Shown here piece by piece: positions 18,787 through 27,914 of a stretch of DNA of 64,000 nucleotides. The stretch's first letter is position 1; every line of letters begins with the position of its first letter. The position numbers and the translations under genes are program-made. The notes under the pieces are model-generated. The model had not been told where the DNA came from, did not search any database, and worked only from the letters and a program-made list of their open reading frames with translations. Origin of the DNA: JASSUD01 sp031963415 (GTDB lineage: Bacteria; Pseudomonadota; Gammaproteobacteria; Burkholderiales; Burkholderiaceae). The stretch covers positions 248,001-312,000 of the forward strand of contig JASSUI010000001.1 of the NCBI GenBank assembly GCA_031963415.1. Reading direction: 5' to 3'.

Positions 18787-19036
18787 GGTTTTTGCAAGAC
18801 TAATTTTTGATGCTGTGGTGGCTTGCTTAAATCTATTCGGAGTCATTATAGGGAGAAAGCTCCCTGCTCCACGATGAGAGTCGCGCCCGATGATCCTAAC
18901 AATTTCTTCAGTCTTATCGACTTATTTTGTGTACAGGTTCTTCACCAGGCCACTGTGCCGTTTACGTCATCAAATTTCAGCGTTCGCAAAACCAGTTGGT
19001 GAATTTAGGTAAATCGTTAAGTCAAGCTTTGTTTGT
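18787..19036 (-). ncRNA. Candidate bridge/seek RNA region of the IS1111-like element
   Basis: About 250 noncoding bases downstream of the transposase gene, within the element. In IS110-family elements a structured guide RNA lies in a noncoding end, and in the IS1111 group this is downstream of the gene, which fits the layout here. I have not folded it or identified target and donor loops, so this is a positional inference. Confidence 0.4.
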
Positions 19037-20062
19037 TTAATCAGGCATAGCCAGTGTTCTTGTTTCAAAAATCTGATTGCGCGCAACAATCGCCCACGCA
19101 ATTCTTGCCAGCTTGTTGGCAAGCGCGCATGCGACAACATTGGGGTGTCGCCGTGCCAGCATAGTATGTATCCATGCCCCAAGCTGATCGCCACGTTGAT
19201 CTGCCCTTCGCATAATGGAGTGGGCGCATTGAACAAGAAGTCGGCGGATATTTTTATCACCGCGTTTACTGATGCCCAGCAGATTAGCTCTGCCACCCGT
19301 ACTATATTGGCGCGGCACGAGTCCAATGGAAGCGGCAAAATCGCGGCTACGGCCATATTGTTTGCCATCGCCCATATCTGCCGCGAGTACGCTCGCTGTG
19401 ATGGGGCCAATACCTGGAATCGTCATAAGCCGCTGGCCAATGCCATCATCGACCAATTGCGAGCGCAATTCCTTCTCGATATGGCTCACTTGCTCATCAA
19501 GATATTTATAGTGTGTATGCAACCGTTCCAGCACGGCCACCAAACGGGGCGGTAATGAATGTTCCGCTAAGGTAGTAGGCAAGCGCTTGATGGTGGCCTG
19601 TCCGACTGGCAGGCTGATGCCAAATTCAAGCAGAAAACCGTGAATCTGATTGATCGTGCTAGTCCTATCCTTGATCAGCGCTTCGCGTACCCGGTGCAAG
19701 GCGGATAAAGTTTGTTGGGATTCCGTCTTGGGTGTCACAAATCGCATAGAAGGCCGAGAGGCAGCTTCACAAATGGCTTCAGCATCGACAAAGTCATTCT
19801 TGTTGCTCTTCACAAACGGGCGCACAAACTGCGCAGAGATCAGTTTGACATGATGCCCAAATTCCGCTAGCTTGCGGGCCATATAGTGGGCACCAGCGCA
19901 CGCTTCCATCACCACCGTAGTGCACTGGAAATGGCTAAAGAATTCAAGCAATTGCCGACGAGTGAGCTTCTTGCAAAAAACCATCCGTCCAACCTTGTCT
20001 TGTCCATGAACGTGAAACGATGTCTTACCCAGGTCAATGCCTACTAGTGTTACTTTATCCAT
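19037..20062 (-). CDS. IS110-family transposase (DEDD recombinase)
   Basis: A 341-residue recombinase. The N-terminal RuvC-like DEDD domain begins VTLVGIDLGKTSFHVHG and continues through VVMEACAGAHYMARKL and KNDFVDAEAICEA. The C-terminal Transposase_20 domain has MTIPGIGPITASVLAADMG and the serine region YSTGGRANLLGISKRGDKNIRR. Length and motifs are complete, so it looks functional. The ATG at 20062 starts the conserved domain; the longer frame from 20083 adds seven residues in the terminal region. These enzymes use a guide RNA to pick targets. Confidence 0.95.
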   Translation of the reverse strand: MDKVTLVGIDLGKTSFHVHGQDKVGRMVFCKKLTRRQLLEFFSHFQCTTVVMEACAGAHYMARKLAEFGHHVKLISAQFVRPFVKSNKNDFVDAEAICEAASRPSMRFVTPKTESQQTLSALHRVREALIKDRTSTINQIHGFLLEFGISLPVGQATIKRLPTTLAEHSLPPRLVAVLERLHTHYKYLDEQVSHIEKELRSQLVDDGIGQRLMTIPGIGPITASVLAADMGDGKQYGRSRDFAASIGLVPRQYSTGGRANLLGISKRGDKNIRRLLVQCAHSIMRRADQRGDQLGAWIHTMLARRHPNVVACALANKLARIAWAIVARNQIFETRTLAMPD

Positions 20063-20175
20063 GATGGTCTCCGTAAAAAACATGCTACTAATGTAGCTAG
20101 TTTAGTAGTGAGGGGACCATCTCATTATTCCTGACAGGCTCGCTTAATGAGGTGTCAGCTAATATTGCGCTAAGG

Positions 20176-23100
20176 CTATTGAATCAAACAGCTTTTATTT
20201 TGACCTGCCCCATTTGGTAATAATGGCTTTACTATAGCTCCACGCTGCTTCAAAAGTTCGATGTCCATCTCATTTAGTCCTTGCACATCGTCAATTAAGG
20301 TACCGCTGGCATTGAACATAGTTTGGATCGAGGCCCAACGTAGTATTACTCGCAGCCGTTCACTTTCTTGCTGTAGCTGCCACAGGTGGCATACTCTGTG
20401 CCCTTTACTGAGAGTGATTAACCAATACTCTTCAGTGTCCGCTTTCCAAACAATTTCGTTAATACCTCCATAGCCTGAAAGAGTGGCAAGCAAACGGCCT
20501 GAATCCACTGACCATAGTCTAATGGTCTGACCACCACTTACCGAGACAAGTATTTTGCCATCTGGTGAAAAAAATATCCCCCTAAACAGGCTGACGTCTC
20601 CTCGAAGCCAAAGCGTTTTCAAGAGGTGTGGTTTGCTCTCCACTGACCATAGTCTAATAGTCTGATCATCACTTCCCGAGGCAAGCATTTTGCCATCTGG
20701 TGAAAATGTCACAATAGCCACACTCTTGTTATGCCCTTCCAGCGTTTTCAGGAGATGAGGTTCACTGTCTAACGACCATAGTTTTACAGTATGATCTTCG
20801 CTCCCAGAAGCGAGTATTTTGCCGTTTGGAGAAAATGCGAAACTATGAACACTGCCGGTATGTCCCCTGAAATTTTTCAAGATAGGCATTTCCCCTTCCA
20901 CGGAGCGCAGCTGAATAAAACAGTACTTGCCCTGACAGGCGAATGTTTTGCCATCTGGCGAAACTACAGCGTTATCAATTAAATTGGGGTGCGCTTTGAA
21001 AAACTCACGTGATGATAGCGACCGTCCCGACCACTGCTCAAAGGTAAAATCTCCATCTCCCAAGGTGAGAAAATTGCCATCTATGGAAAATTTCTTACTT
21101 ATATTTTTCGTCTTCTTAAGCCGCATCTCGCTATCCACTAGCCACAACTTGAGGGTCTTGTCACCGCTCCCTGAGATGAGCATGCTACCGCCTCGCGAAA
21201 ACGCCACACTTGTTACTGCTTTGGTATGTCCCTCGAAATTTTTTAAAAGAGTTTTTTCCTCTCCCATTGACCACAGCTTGACAGTGCAGTCCCATCCGCC
21301 GGAGGCAAGCACTTTGCCGTCTGGAGAAAATACTACACTTGTTACCTCTTCAGTGTGCCCTTCTAAAGTTTTTAGTAGGAACTCCTGATGTTCTATCAGC
21401 CATAGTTTAATGGTCCCATCTGAACTACCTGAGGCCAGCATGTTGCCTTGCGGGGAGAACGCTACGCTATTAACGTATTGGGTATGTCCTCTTAAGGTTT
21501 TCACCAAATGCGTATCACCATCCATCAAACATAACTTGACAGTACAGCACTCCCCTCCCCAAGCAAGCATTTTCCCGTTTGGCGAGAATGCCACACTATT
21601 AACGCGACGGTCATTCCTCAAGCTTTTTAACAACGATACTTCGTCATCTAACGACCATAGCTTGATGGTCTCATCATGACTTGCTGAGACAAGTATTTTG
21701 CTATCAGGCGAAAATGCCATGCTCACCACCCTCTTAGTATGCCCTTTAAAGGTTTTCAGGGAGGTTGTTTCGTTGTCTGTCGACCATAGTGTAATAACAT
21801 GGGAGGAAAAAATTCTTTCGCACATTGCCATAGCTAACATATTGCCATTCGGTGAAATCGCTATGCTTTCTACGAATCCGTATTTGTCCGCGTCCGCATT
21901 ATTTCCAGGCAATTTGAAAGTGCGAATAAGTTCCAGGGTATGCGCATCATATAGCTTAGCTCCATAATTAACGACAACAGCCATCCATTTGCCGTCTTGT
22001 GAGTAGCAACAGGACCAAACAGGATCTGTAAACAACAGAGCTGGATTTTCTCCAAACCGCACACATTCCATCTGCGCGCCCCGTAGATCTGCTTCCCGTA
22101 ACCATGCCCCTTCAAAATTGACGCGCTTGAGATCGGCACCTACAAATTGTGCATGATCGAATAATCCATAACTCAGATCAGCACCTTCAATCCGAACGCC
22201 GCTTAAGTCGGCTCCATTAAACTGCTCCCCCGCTTTGACTAAAGTCGTGATCGCGTTGGCGGCGCCTTGCTGTAAATCAGGCTGTGTCTTAGAAGCGGTA
22301 ATCCAGCGGTGTAGATAGGCTTTAAAAACAGGCTGAGCATGTAGCCGTTCACTTAAGAAATCAAGAATTAACGGCTCATCGACAATAGAGAGTTGGTTGA
22401 GCGCTGCGCCCACTTGAGGTGGATGATCTTCAGTAAGCTGCTCAGTCCAAATATTTCTTGCGACGAAATAATCTTGTAGCGATTTATGGATAAAGTGATA
22501 CTGTTGTCCATGACGAGTTAACGGCGCATTAAAAAAAATTAAACGATCTTTTGTGTTTGGTTTATACAAATATTGACGCCAGGCTGGAGGAGAAGCCCAT
22601 TCATGCTCTGCGTCATATTTAGCGAATATCGTTTTAGCTTGTGTGAGAGCTATTGCCATCTTTTGGCTGGCTCGTAGGCCCTTAGCAGTGAAGTGCGGTT
22701 CCAAATCCAGCCATGCCGCTTTCTCTTCTTCGGTAAGTGTAATATGTGATAGTCGCTCTTCTGAGCGACTCCACCAATGCTTAACAAAGGCCTCATAGAG
22801 CGCAAGGCGAATCATCCGGGCATTGCCACTTTCTTTCCCTAATTTAGGAAGTACCTCCAACGCCATGCGCAGTAAAAAAGGTCGGCGTATCGCTTCTTTT
22901 AAGGTGGGCAATCCGTTTAGTACTTCTTGATAGAAAGTGACAACACTGCTATCAAGACCTAAATTCTCAACAAACTTACTGATATAGCGGTGAACCCAAT
23001 GATCTGAAATGGGGGCAAACCAATATTCCTGCAATGTATTGGTTTGCCCACGCTTTTGAAATTGGCTTTGATAGTTTGCCTTCAAATACTCAGGACGAGC

Positions 23101-23664
23101 ACTAATAATGGTTTGAGCGTGCCATTGGTCTAGTTGATTAGATGTATAAAACTCCTGCCTGGGATCGTCAATTTCATCAAGACCATCAAGAATAAAAATA
23201 AAGCGTTGATGTTGACGTAATGCCTGAATCGTTTCTTTATCGAATTTATTCTTGAGTAAATATTTCTCAATTAAATCTCCGCCTGAAGTATCACATTCTG
23301 CTAATGCAATAAAAAGTGGAACGGGTTGCGTCGTGTTTTGTTTATAGACTTCCCATAACACCCTGGCTAAGAACCGATTAAAGGTCGATTTCCCTGCTCC
23401 TGCCTCACCCAACAGGAGTAATACTTTTTTCTCCGACGCTAAAAACGTTATTACTTTATCCATCAGCGCAAAGCGGCTCGTTGCATACGCGCTTTCTTGC
23501 CCCTCTGATTCCACATAATGTGCAAGGGCATCTTTAATTTCATCGACTTCAATCAAGGACTTCAGATATTCCTCTTTAAGCGTCTGAATACTTGAACCCA
23601 ATTGAACAAGTGGTTGAGTTCGTTCATTGATCGCTGTTTCATTGAGTTTACCAATTTTTTCCAA
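20176..23664 (-). CDS. NACHT - pentapeptide - WD40 protein, N-terminally truncated by IS66
   Basis: At least 1162 residues. NACHT ATPase with Walker A GEAGAGKST near residue 88 and Walker B FIFILDGLDEIDD near 160, helical arm region (RPFLLRMALEVLP), pentapeptide-like stretch about 485-530 (GADLSYGLFDHAQFVGADL), then about 13 WD40 units (SPDGKILASGS...TIKLWS) and a tail with VQGLNEMDIELLKQRGA. The same pentapeptide, WD40 and tail order occurs in 53007-55277. Upstream of 23664 the frame stays open across the junction into IS66 with no ATG or GTG (stop near 23748), so the natural start has been lost; the TTG at 23664 is the first usable start. Expression may now be absent or driven from the IS. 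Function: probable sensor/switch protein. Confidence 0.85.
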   Translation of the reverse strand: MEKIGKLNETAINERTQPLVQLGSSIQTLKEEYLKSLIEVDEIKDALAHYVESEGQESAYATSRFALMDKVITFLASEKKVLLLLGEAGAGKSTFNRFLARVLWEVYKQNTTQPVPLFIALAECDTSGGDLIEKYLLKNKFDKETIQALRQHQRFIFILDGLDEIDDPRQEFYTSNQLDQWHAQTIISARPEYLKANYQSQFQKRGQTNTLQEYWFAPISDHWVHRYISKFVENLGLDSSVVTFYQEVLNGLPTLKEAIRRPFLLRMALEVLPKLGKESGNARMIRLALYEAFVKHWWSRSEERLSHITLTEEEKAAWLDLEPHFTAKGLRASQKMAIALTQAKTIFAKYDAEHEWASPPAWRQYLYKPNTKDRLIFFNAPLTRHGQQYHFIHKSLQDYFVARNIWTEQLTEDHPPQVGAALNQLSIVDEPLILDFLSERLHAQPVFKAYLHRWITASKTQPDLQQGAANAITTLVKAGEQFNGADLSGVRIEGADLSYGLFDHAQFVGADLKRVNFEGAWLREADLRGAQMECVRFGENPALLFTDPVWSCCYSQDGKWMAVVVNYGAKLYDAHTLELIRTFKLPGNNADADKYGFVESIAISPNGNMLAMAMCERIFSSHVITLWSTDNETTSLKTFKGHTKRVVSMAFSPDSKILVSASHDETIKLWSLDDEVSLLKSLRNDRRVNSVAFSPNGKMLAWGGECCTVKLCLMDGDTHLVKTLRGHTQYVNSVAFSPQGNMLASGSSDGTIKLWLIEHQEFLLKTLEGHTEEVTSVVFSPDGKVLASGGWDCTVKLWSMGEEKTLLKNFEGHTKAVTSVAFSRGGSMLISGSGDKTLKLWLVDSEMRLKKTKNISKKFSIDGNFLTLGDGDFTFEQWSGRSLSSREFFKAHPNLIDNAVVSPDGKTFACQGKYCFIQLRSVEGEMPILKNFRGHTGSVHSFAFSPNGKILASGSEDHTVKLWSLDSEPHLLKTLEGHNKSVAIVTFSPDGKMLASGSDDQTIRLWSVESKPHLLKTLWLRGDVSLFRGIFFSPDGKILVSVSGGQTIRLWSVDSGRLLATLSGYGGINEIVWKADTEEYWLITLSKGHRVCHLWQLQQESERLRVILRWASIQTMFNASGTLIDDVQGLNEMDIELLKQRGAIVKPLLPNGAGQNKSCLIQ

Positions 23665-23794
23665 AAATTGAGTTAGGCGCTCGGCGGAATTGAAAAGTCG
23701 ACTGTAAGCACGCCACGATCCCCAGCCTATCCACTTAAAGAATCGCTATTCATACTTGCCGCTATCGAAATTGAAATGGCGGGATGGAGCGAGC

Positions 23795-24115
23795 ATGAGA
23801 CTAGATGCCAAGAGTTGGTCAGCCCATTTAGAGGCGGCGAGAAAAGAAGGCGTCCCCTTGACCCAGTATGCGAAGCGTTACGGACTCTCTCATAAGACGC
23901 TGTACAACTGGAAAAAGAAGCTGAAGTTGTTGCAAGAAGTTGTCGAGCCGAAGCGAGAAAATAAGTTTGTGGCGCTGGGTGTGACGGAGATGGCAGGCGA
24001 GAAGCCTGTGTGCAGTAGCTTGATTCTGCCTTCAGGGCTGCGGTTGGAGATATCGGGTTTACCATCGCCGGCATGGCTGCTGGCAATGAATCGTGCAGCG
24101 CAGGGAGGAAGTTAA
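23795..24115 (+). CDS. tnpA: IS66 accessory protein TnpA (copy 2)
   Basis: Predicted protein identical to TnpA of copy 1, with the helix-turn-helix YGLSHKTLYNWKKKL and the same GGAG-spaced ATG. It overlaps the next gene by one base at 24115. The module is intact up to the IS256 insertion in tnpC, so this copy cannot transpose without TnpC from elsewhere, such as copy 1. Confidence 0.88.
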   Translation: MRLDAKSWSAHLEAARKEGVPLTQYAKRYGLSHKTLYNWKKKLKLLQEVVEPKRENKFVALGVTEMAGEKPVCSSLILPSGLRLEISGLPSPAWLLAMNRAAQGGS

Positions 24116-24471
24116 TGCATCCGGGCTGCAAGATTGATCAGGTATATCTGTGCCAGGAGCCTGTTGATTTTAGGAAAGCGATCAACGGGTTGAGTGCGCT
24201 GGTGGAACAAGAATTGGGGCTCAATCCGTTCAAGCACGTGCTCTACGTCTTTGTGAATCGGCCACGTACTAAGCTGAAGGTATTGTATTGGCATCGCAAT
24301 GGATTTTGCCTGTGGCTTAAGCGTCTTGAATCGGAAAGGTTTGCCTGGCCCAAGGGAGGCAAGGAGGCGACGCTCACAATTAGCCTACAAGAATTTGAAT
24401 GGTTGCTGGAAGGATTTGATTTATGGCGAAATAAACCACACCCAACCCTTTACTTTAAGACTATTTCTTAG
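24115..24471 (+). CDS. tnpB: IS66 accessory protein TnpB (copy 2)
   Basis: A 118-residue IS66 Orf2-family protein identical to the one in copy 1 (VDFRKAINGLSALVEQELG; VNRPRTKLKVLYWHRNGF). Start chosen from the TAATG overlap with tnpA. It is followed after 21 bases by the disrupted tnpC. Confidence 0.92.
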   Translation: MHPGCKIDQVYLCQEPVDFRKAINGLSALVEQELGLNPFKHVLYVFVNRPRTKLKVLYWHRNGFCLWLKRLESERFAWPKGGKEATLTISLQEFEWLLEGFDLWRNKPHPTLYFKTIS

Positions 24472-24845
24472 ATGAGATAGATAGAATGCGGCATGCTTGA
24501 ACATGTCGCCAAAGAACTAAAGTTATCGATTGAGTTTGACCTACCCGAGGTCAAGCTGCCGGCTGCATTGCCTACTGATGTAGAGGGACTCACGGCACTG
24601 TTGCACACGCAACAGAAAGCGTACGAAGCGTTATGGACAGAAACCCAGCACAAATGGGCAGAAGTTCAAAGAGAAGTACAAAGCAAATGGATCGAAGCGC
24701 AGAAAGAGGCACAAAATGAACTCAAGCGCATGCTCGAACAAATTGTGCTCTCCCGGCGGCGCCTGTTTGGGCCGAGTACGGAAGTCAGTGGTCAGGGTCG
24801 TTTGTTTGATGAGGCTGAAGTCTTGGCCCAGGCGACGACTGAGGC

Positions 24846-26187
24846 GAGCCTGTCAGATATTTTGTGTGTCCGAGGTCACGGTTAACTATGACAGCTTCTT
24901 ATAATGAAGCTGTAAAACGCTCGCCAAATAAAATGGCAAATTGAACTTTTGCAGTGCGCCATGTATTAGGTGGCATTGTCCAATTTTTAGTGATATTTCG
25001 CAAAGCCAAATAAATGAGTTTGATGGCGGCCTGGTCGTTAGGGAAGTGACCTCGATTTTTAATGACCTTCCGTATTTGCATATGGAGGCTTTCAATGGCA
25101 TTGGTCGTATAAATAATTTTTCGCACTTCTAACGGGTAAGCAAAGAAAGGAATGACTTCTTGCCAATGGCGCCGCCAAATTGAAGCAATCGGCGGATATT
25201 TCAGCCCCCATGGACTTTCGGCAAAGACCTCAAGCGCCACAGCGGCCTCGGTTTCGGTGGTGGCGCGATAAATATTTTTTAGTTCTGCCGCGACAGCCTT
25301 ACGGTCTTTCCAGCTCACAAAATCCAGGCTATTGCGAATTAAATGCACGATACAGGTCTGGATTTGCGCTTGCGGAAAGGTCGCTGTAATGGCTTCTGGG
25401 AAGCCTTTGAGTCCATCGACGACGGCGATTAATACGTCAGACAGGCCTCGATTTTTAAGCTCTGTCATGACCCTCAGCCAGAATTTTGCCCCTTCGGTTT
25501 GTTCAATCCAAATACCCAGAATTTCCTTGGTACCGTCTGGTCGTACACCCAAAGCAAGATAGACCGCTTTGTTTTTAACGCTGCCCTCATCTCGAATTTT
25601 GACTCGTAAGGCATCAAAAAACACCAACGGATACATCGGTTCTAGGGGGCGATTCTGCCATTCCTTGACTTCGTCCATCACTTCGGCGGTGATCGTTGAG
25701 ATCAGATCAGGCGAGACCTCTAAGCCATACAACTCGGTTAAATGCGCTTGAATCTCGCGCACCGGTAACCCTCGCGCGTAAAGCGAGATCACCTTATCGT
25801 CAAAGCCCGGTAGTCGCCGCTGATGCTTAGCGATGAATTGCGGCGTGAAACTGCCTTCTCGATCTCGCGGTATATCGAGTTCCAGCTTGTCTTCTGACGC
25901 TAAGACCGATTTCTTGCTGCTACCATTTTTATGATTACGCTTGATCTTGCCTACGCTACGTTCTTGCTCGAGATGATGCGCTAATTCACCCTGCAATATT
26001 CTTTCTGCTAGTGACTTTTTAAGCTGACCAAACAACCCGCTTTCTGTGAATATCGAGTGCGGATTTGACAGGTCTACTCCCTCTAAAAATTTATCTAATA
26101 TCGCTTGGTCTATCTTTGTCATATGCTTACTTTTTGATTACCTTCATTATCATATGACTTCTTTCACACAAAATTCCTGACACCTTC
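24846..26187 (-). mobile_element. IS256-family element, copy 2 (1342 bp, intact)
   Basis: Ends read GAGCCTGTCAGATATTTTG (24846) and, complemented, GAAGGTGTCAGGAATTTTG (26187). Flanked by ACTGAGGC on the left and ACTGAGG on the right with one base of noise, an 8-bp target duplication in the IS66 tnpC gene. Same length and almost the same sequence as copy 3 at 56941-58282, hence recently active. Confidence 0.93.
24899..26122 (-). CDS. IS256-family (mutator-type) transposase, copy 2
   Basis: A complete 407-residue DDE transposase of the IS256/Transposase_mut family. Visible motifs: PLVFFDALRVKIRDEG with the first Asp, IAVVDGLKGFPEAI with the second Asp, TCIVHLIRNSLDFV, and IIYTTNAIESLHMQIRK with the catalytic Glu. 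The protein is identical to that of copy 3; at least one silent base differs (proline codon CCC versus CCG near 25648). Probably active. Confidence 0.96.
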   Translation of the reverse strand: MTKIDQAILDKFLEGVDLSNPHSIFTESGLFGQLKKSLAERILQGELAHHLEQERSVGKIKRNHKNGSSKKSVLASEDKLELDIPRDREGSFTPQFIAKHQRRLPGFDDKVISLYARGLPVREIQAHLTELYGLEVSPDLISTITAEVMDEVKEWQNRPLEPMYPLVFFDALRVKIRDEGSVKNKAVYLALGVRPDGTKEILGIWIEQTEGAKFWLRVMTELKNRGLSDVLIAVVDGLKGFPEAITATFPQAQIQTCIVHLIRNSLDFVSWKDRKAVAAELKNIYRATTETEAAVALEVFAESPWGLKYPPIASIWRRHWQEVIPFFAYPLEVRKIIYTTNAIESLHMQIRKVIKNRGHFPNDQAAIKLIYLALRNITKNWTMPPNTWRTAKVQFAILFGERFTASL

Positions 26188-27668
26188 ACTGAGGGCACAA
26201 GATATTGCCCCACTTCCCCCTCAATCAGCAAGCAAAGCTCAACCTGCGCGTGGCAAGCGGGGGCCCTTACCTGCAGAATTGAAACGCGTTGAAGTGGTAC
26301 ACGATGTTCCCGAAGCCGAGCGCACCTGTGCCTGTGGTACACCGATGGTCGTGATTGGCCAGGATGTAAGTGAGCAACTCGACATGGTGCCGATGCAGAT
26401 ACGCGTACTACGCAACGTTCGTCTACGTTATGGCTGCCCTAGTAGTACTCACGCGCCAGTCACTGCCTCCTTACCTCCCCAACCGTTGCCTAAGAGTAAC
26501 GCCAGTCCCAACCTTCTTGCGATGCTGTTGACGGTTAAATTCGTTGACGGCTTACCGTTGACCCGTTTCGCCAAGGTATTGGATCGTCATGGCATGCCCG
26601 TTCCCACCCAGACGCTGGCGCGCTGGGTGATCGGTTGTCGCGCTGTGCTGCAGCCTTTACACAATCTCATGCGCGATGCGTTACTGGAAAGCCCTGTCCT
26701 GCATATCGATGAAACTACGGTGCAGGTGCTGAAAGTCCCGAACAAAAAACCGACGTCGAACTCCTATATGTGGGTGCAGACGGGTGGACCACCAGGTCAA
26801 TCCGTGGTGATTTACGACTATGATCCCAGCCGAAGCTCGGCGGTGCCTGTACGCCTGTTGCACGACTATCAAGGTTATTTGATGGCCGATGGCTACGAGG
26901 GTTATAACAAACTGGCCCAAACCGAAGGCATCGAACGTCTTGCTTGCTGGGCGCACGTAAGACGACGCTTTGTTGAGGCAGTGAAAGTGCAACCCAAAGG
27001 CCGGCAGGGTCATGCCAACCAGGCTGTGGCGATGATTGGCGAGCTCTATCGCGTTGAACGTCTTTACCAAGGCGCCGATAATGAAACACGCCGGTTAGCG
27101 CGCCAGGAACAAAGCATTCCGATTCTCGAGAAGCTACGCACTTGGATGGAAGATCTCCTACCTGGTGTGATACCCAAAAGTGTATTGGGAGAAGCGTTGT
27201 CATATATGCATGAGCGCTGGAGTATGCTCACGCGTTATACCGAGCGCGGCGACTTGCCCATCGACAACAACCGCTGTGAGAACGCGATTCGTCCCTTCGT
27301 CATCGGCCGTAAAGCTTGGCTGTTCAGCCATACGACAGCGGGGGCGCATGCCAGTGCCGTGATTTACTCGCTCATCGAAACCGCCAAGGCCAATGGCGTA
27401 GAACCTTACACTTGGTTGTGTTGTGTACTGCGTGACTTGCCAGCCGCAAAAACCGTCGAGGATGTCGAAGCGCTCCTACCTTGGAATTTTAGTCTCGAGC
27501 ACTCTCTCCGTTAGCTCGCCTTTATCCTTGGCCAGCCTCGCTATGGCTACATGGGCCTGGCCAATATCTGACTTCCCTCTTTACGCTTACTCCGTTGATC
27601 GTTAAATTGAAGCGAAGTATCGCTGCCGCTCAATCAAGCTACAACCCTGGGGATCGTGGTGTGCTTAC

Positions 27669-27807
27669 AAAGCACTGTCATCTCCCATGTATCAACGCCA
27701 CATAAAATTGCGCACAATGCGCTAAGCAATATTTCTTCTAGCGGGTAACGGCACTGACGGCTACGCGGATCATTTAACTCGCTACAGGCTTGCATCAACG
27801 AGGGCAT
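27669..27807 (-). pseudogene. ISAs1-family transposase, N-terminal fragment
   Basis: Starting at an ATG at 27807 the minus strand reads SELNDPRSRQCRYPLEEILL and then SALCAILCGVDTWEMTVL, closely matching residues 9-47 of the transposase at 55799-56920 (ELHDPRSRKCRYSFEEILLS). It is cut by the IS66 end after about 46 codons. It has diverged from the 55799 copy, so it belongs to an older ISAs1 insertion. Confidence 0.88.
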
Positions 27808-27914
27808 CTAGTCGCTCAAAAAAAGCCAATAGTAGAACCGCTTTAGCTACCTTTTACAATATGCTTCATTTCCTCTATCCCTTTATTTATAGGATTATTC
27901 ATGCGGTCGCCCTA
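27669..27914 (-). mobile_element. ISAs1-family left-end fragment cut by IS66
   Basis: The outer end at about 27895-27914 reads, complemented, TAGGGCGACCGCATGAAT, matching the terminal repeat CAGGGCAACCGCATGAACA of the full ISAs1 at 55691. The distance from this end to the ATG (107 bases) matches the full copy, and GGCTTTTTTT before the start is shared. The rest of the element was lost at the IS66 boundary (27668). Confidence 0.82.

Larger units (their letters stand above)
18774..20124 (-). mobile_element. IS110-family element, IS1111-like group, inside an IS256 terminal repeat
   Basis: A perfect 11-bp inverted repeat ATGGTCCCCTC (18776-18786) / GAGGGGACCAT (20110-20120) lies just inside each edge, like the sub-terminal repeats of the IS1111 group. 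Outside it on both sides is IS256 right-end sequence (GGACACAAAAT and CTGACAGGCTC). It encodes one DEDD recombinase, leaving about 250 noncoding bases downstream of the gene and only about 60 upstream. Exact crossover bases are uncertain by a few positions. Confidence 0.85.
14826..20141 (+). mobile_element. Old IS256-family copy 1, interrupted by IS66 and by IS110/IS1111
   Basis: The left end GAGGGAGTCATAAATTTTG and the right-end pieces around 18760-18773 and 20131-20141 (CTGACAGGCTC) correspond to the terminal repeats of the intact IS256 copies at 24846 and 56941. An IS66 sits in its transposase gene (15107-17720) and an IS110/IS1111 element sits inside its right terminal repeat (about 18774-20124). 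No flanking target duplication is recognisable. This is the oldest layer of the nest. Confidence 0.75.
24493..27514 (+). pseudogene. tnpC: IS66 transposase TnpC (copy 2), split by IS256
   Basis: The 5' part (24493-24845) codes for the N-terminal leucine-rich region. The 3' part (26188-27514) holds the zinc motif and DDE core as in copy 1. An IS256 lies between them. After the insertion the target sequence reads ACTGAGGG where copy 1 has ACTGAGGC, so there is also one extra G. The 3' part stays open from an internal ATG (26279 frame) but lacks the N-terminal DNA-binding region. One silent base difference from copy 1 is visible near 27182. Confidence 0.92.
23704..27668 (+). mobile_element. IS66-family element, copy 2, interrupted by IS256
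   Basis: Same terminal repeats as copy 1 (GTAAGCACGCC at 23704; GGTGTGCTTAC ending 27668). Removing the IS256 and its target duplication leaves 2614 bases plus one inserted G, the length of copy 1. The 8-base flanks differ (AGTCGACT left, AAAGCACT right), so no target duplication survives: the left neighbour is a beheaded NACHT gene and the right neighbour an ISAs1 fragment, which implies an adjacent deletion. Confidence 0.92.

Noticed and set aside
15107..27668. Inversion of the segment between the two inverted IS66 copies
   Set aside because: IS66 copy 1 still has matching GAAATCAG duplications and a continuous IS256 on both sides, so the segment has not been inverted by recombination between these copies since insertion.
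27861..27914. Native N-terminus of the small membrane protein
   Set aside because: These bases are the terminal repeat and end of an ISAs1 fragment on the other strand, so the first codons are not original.
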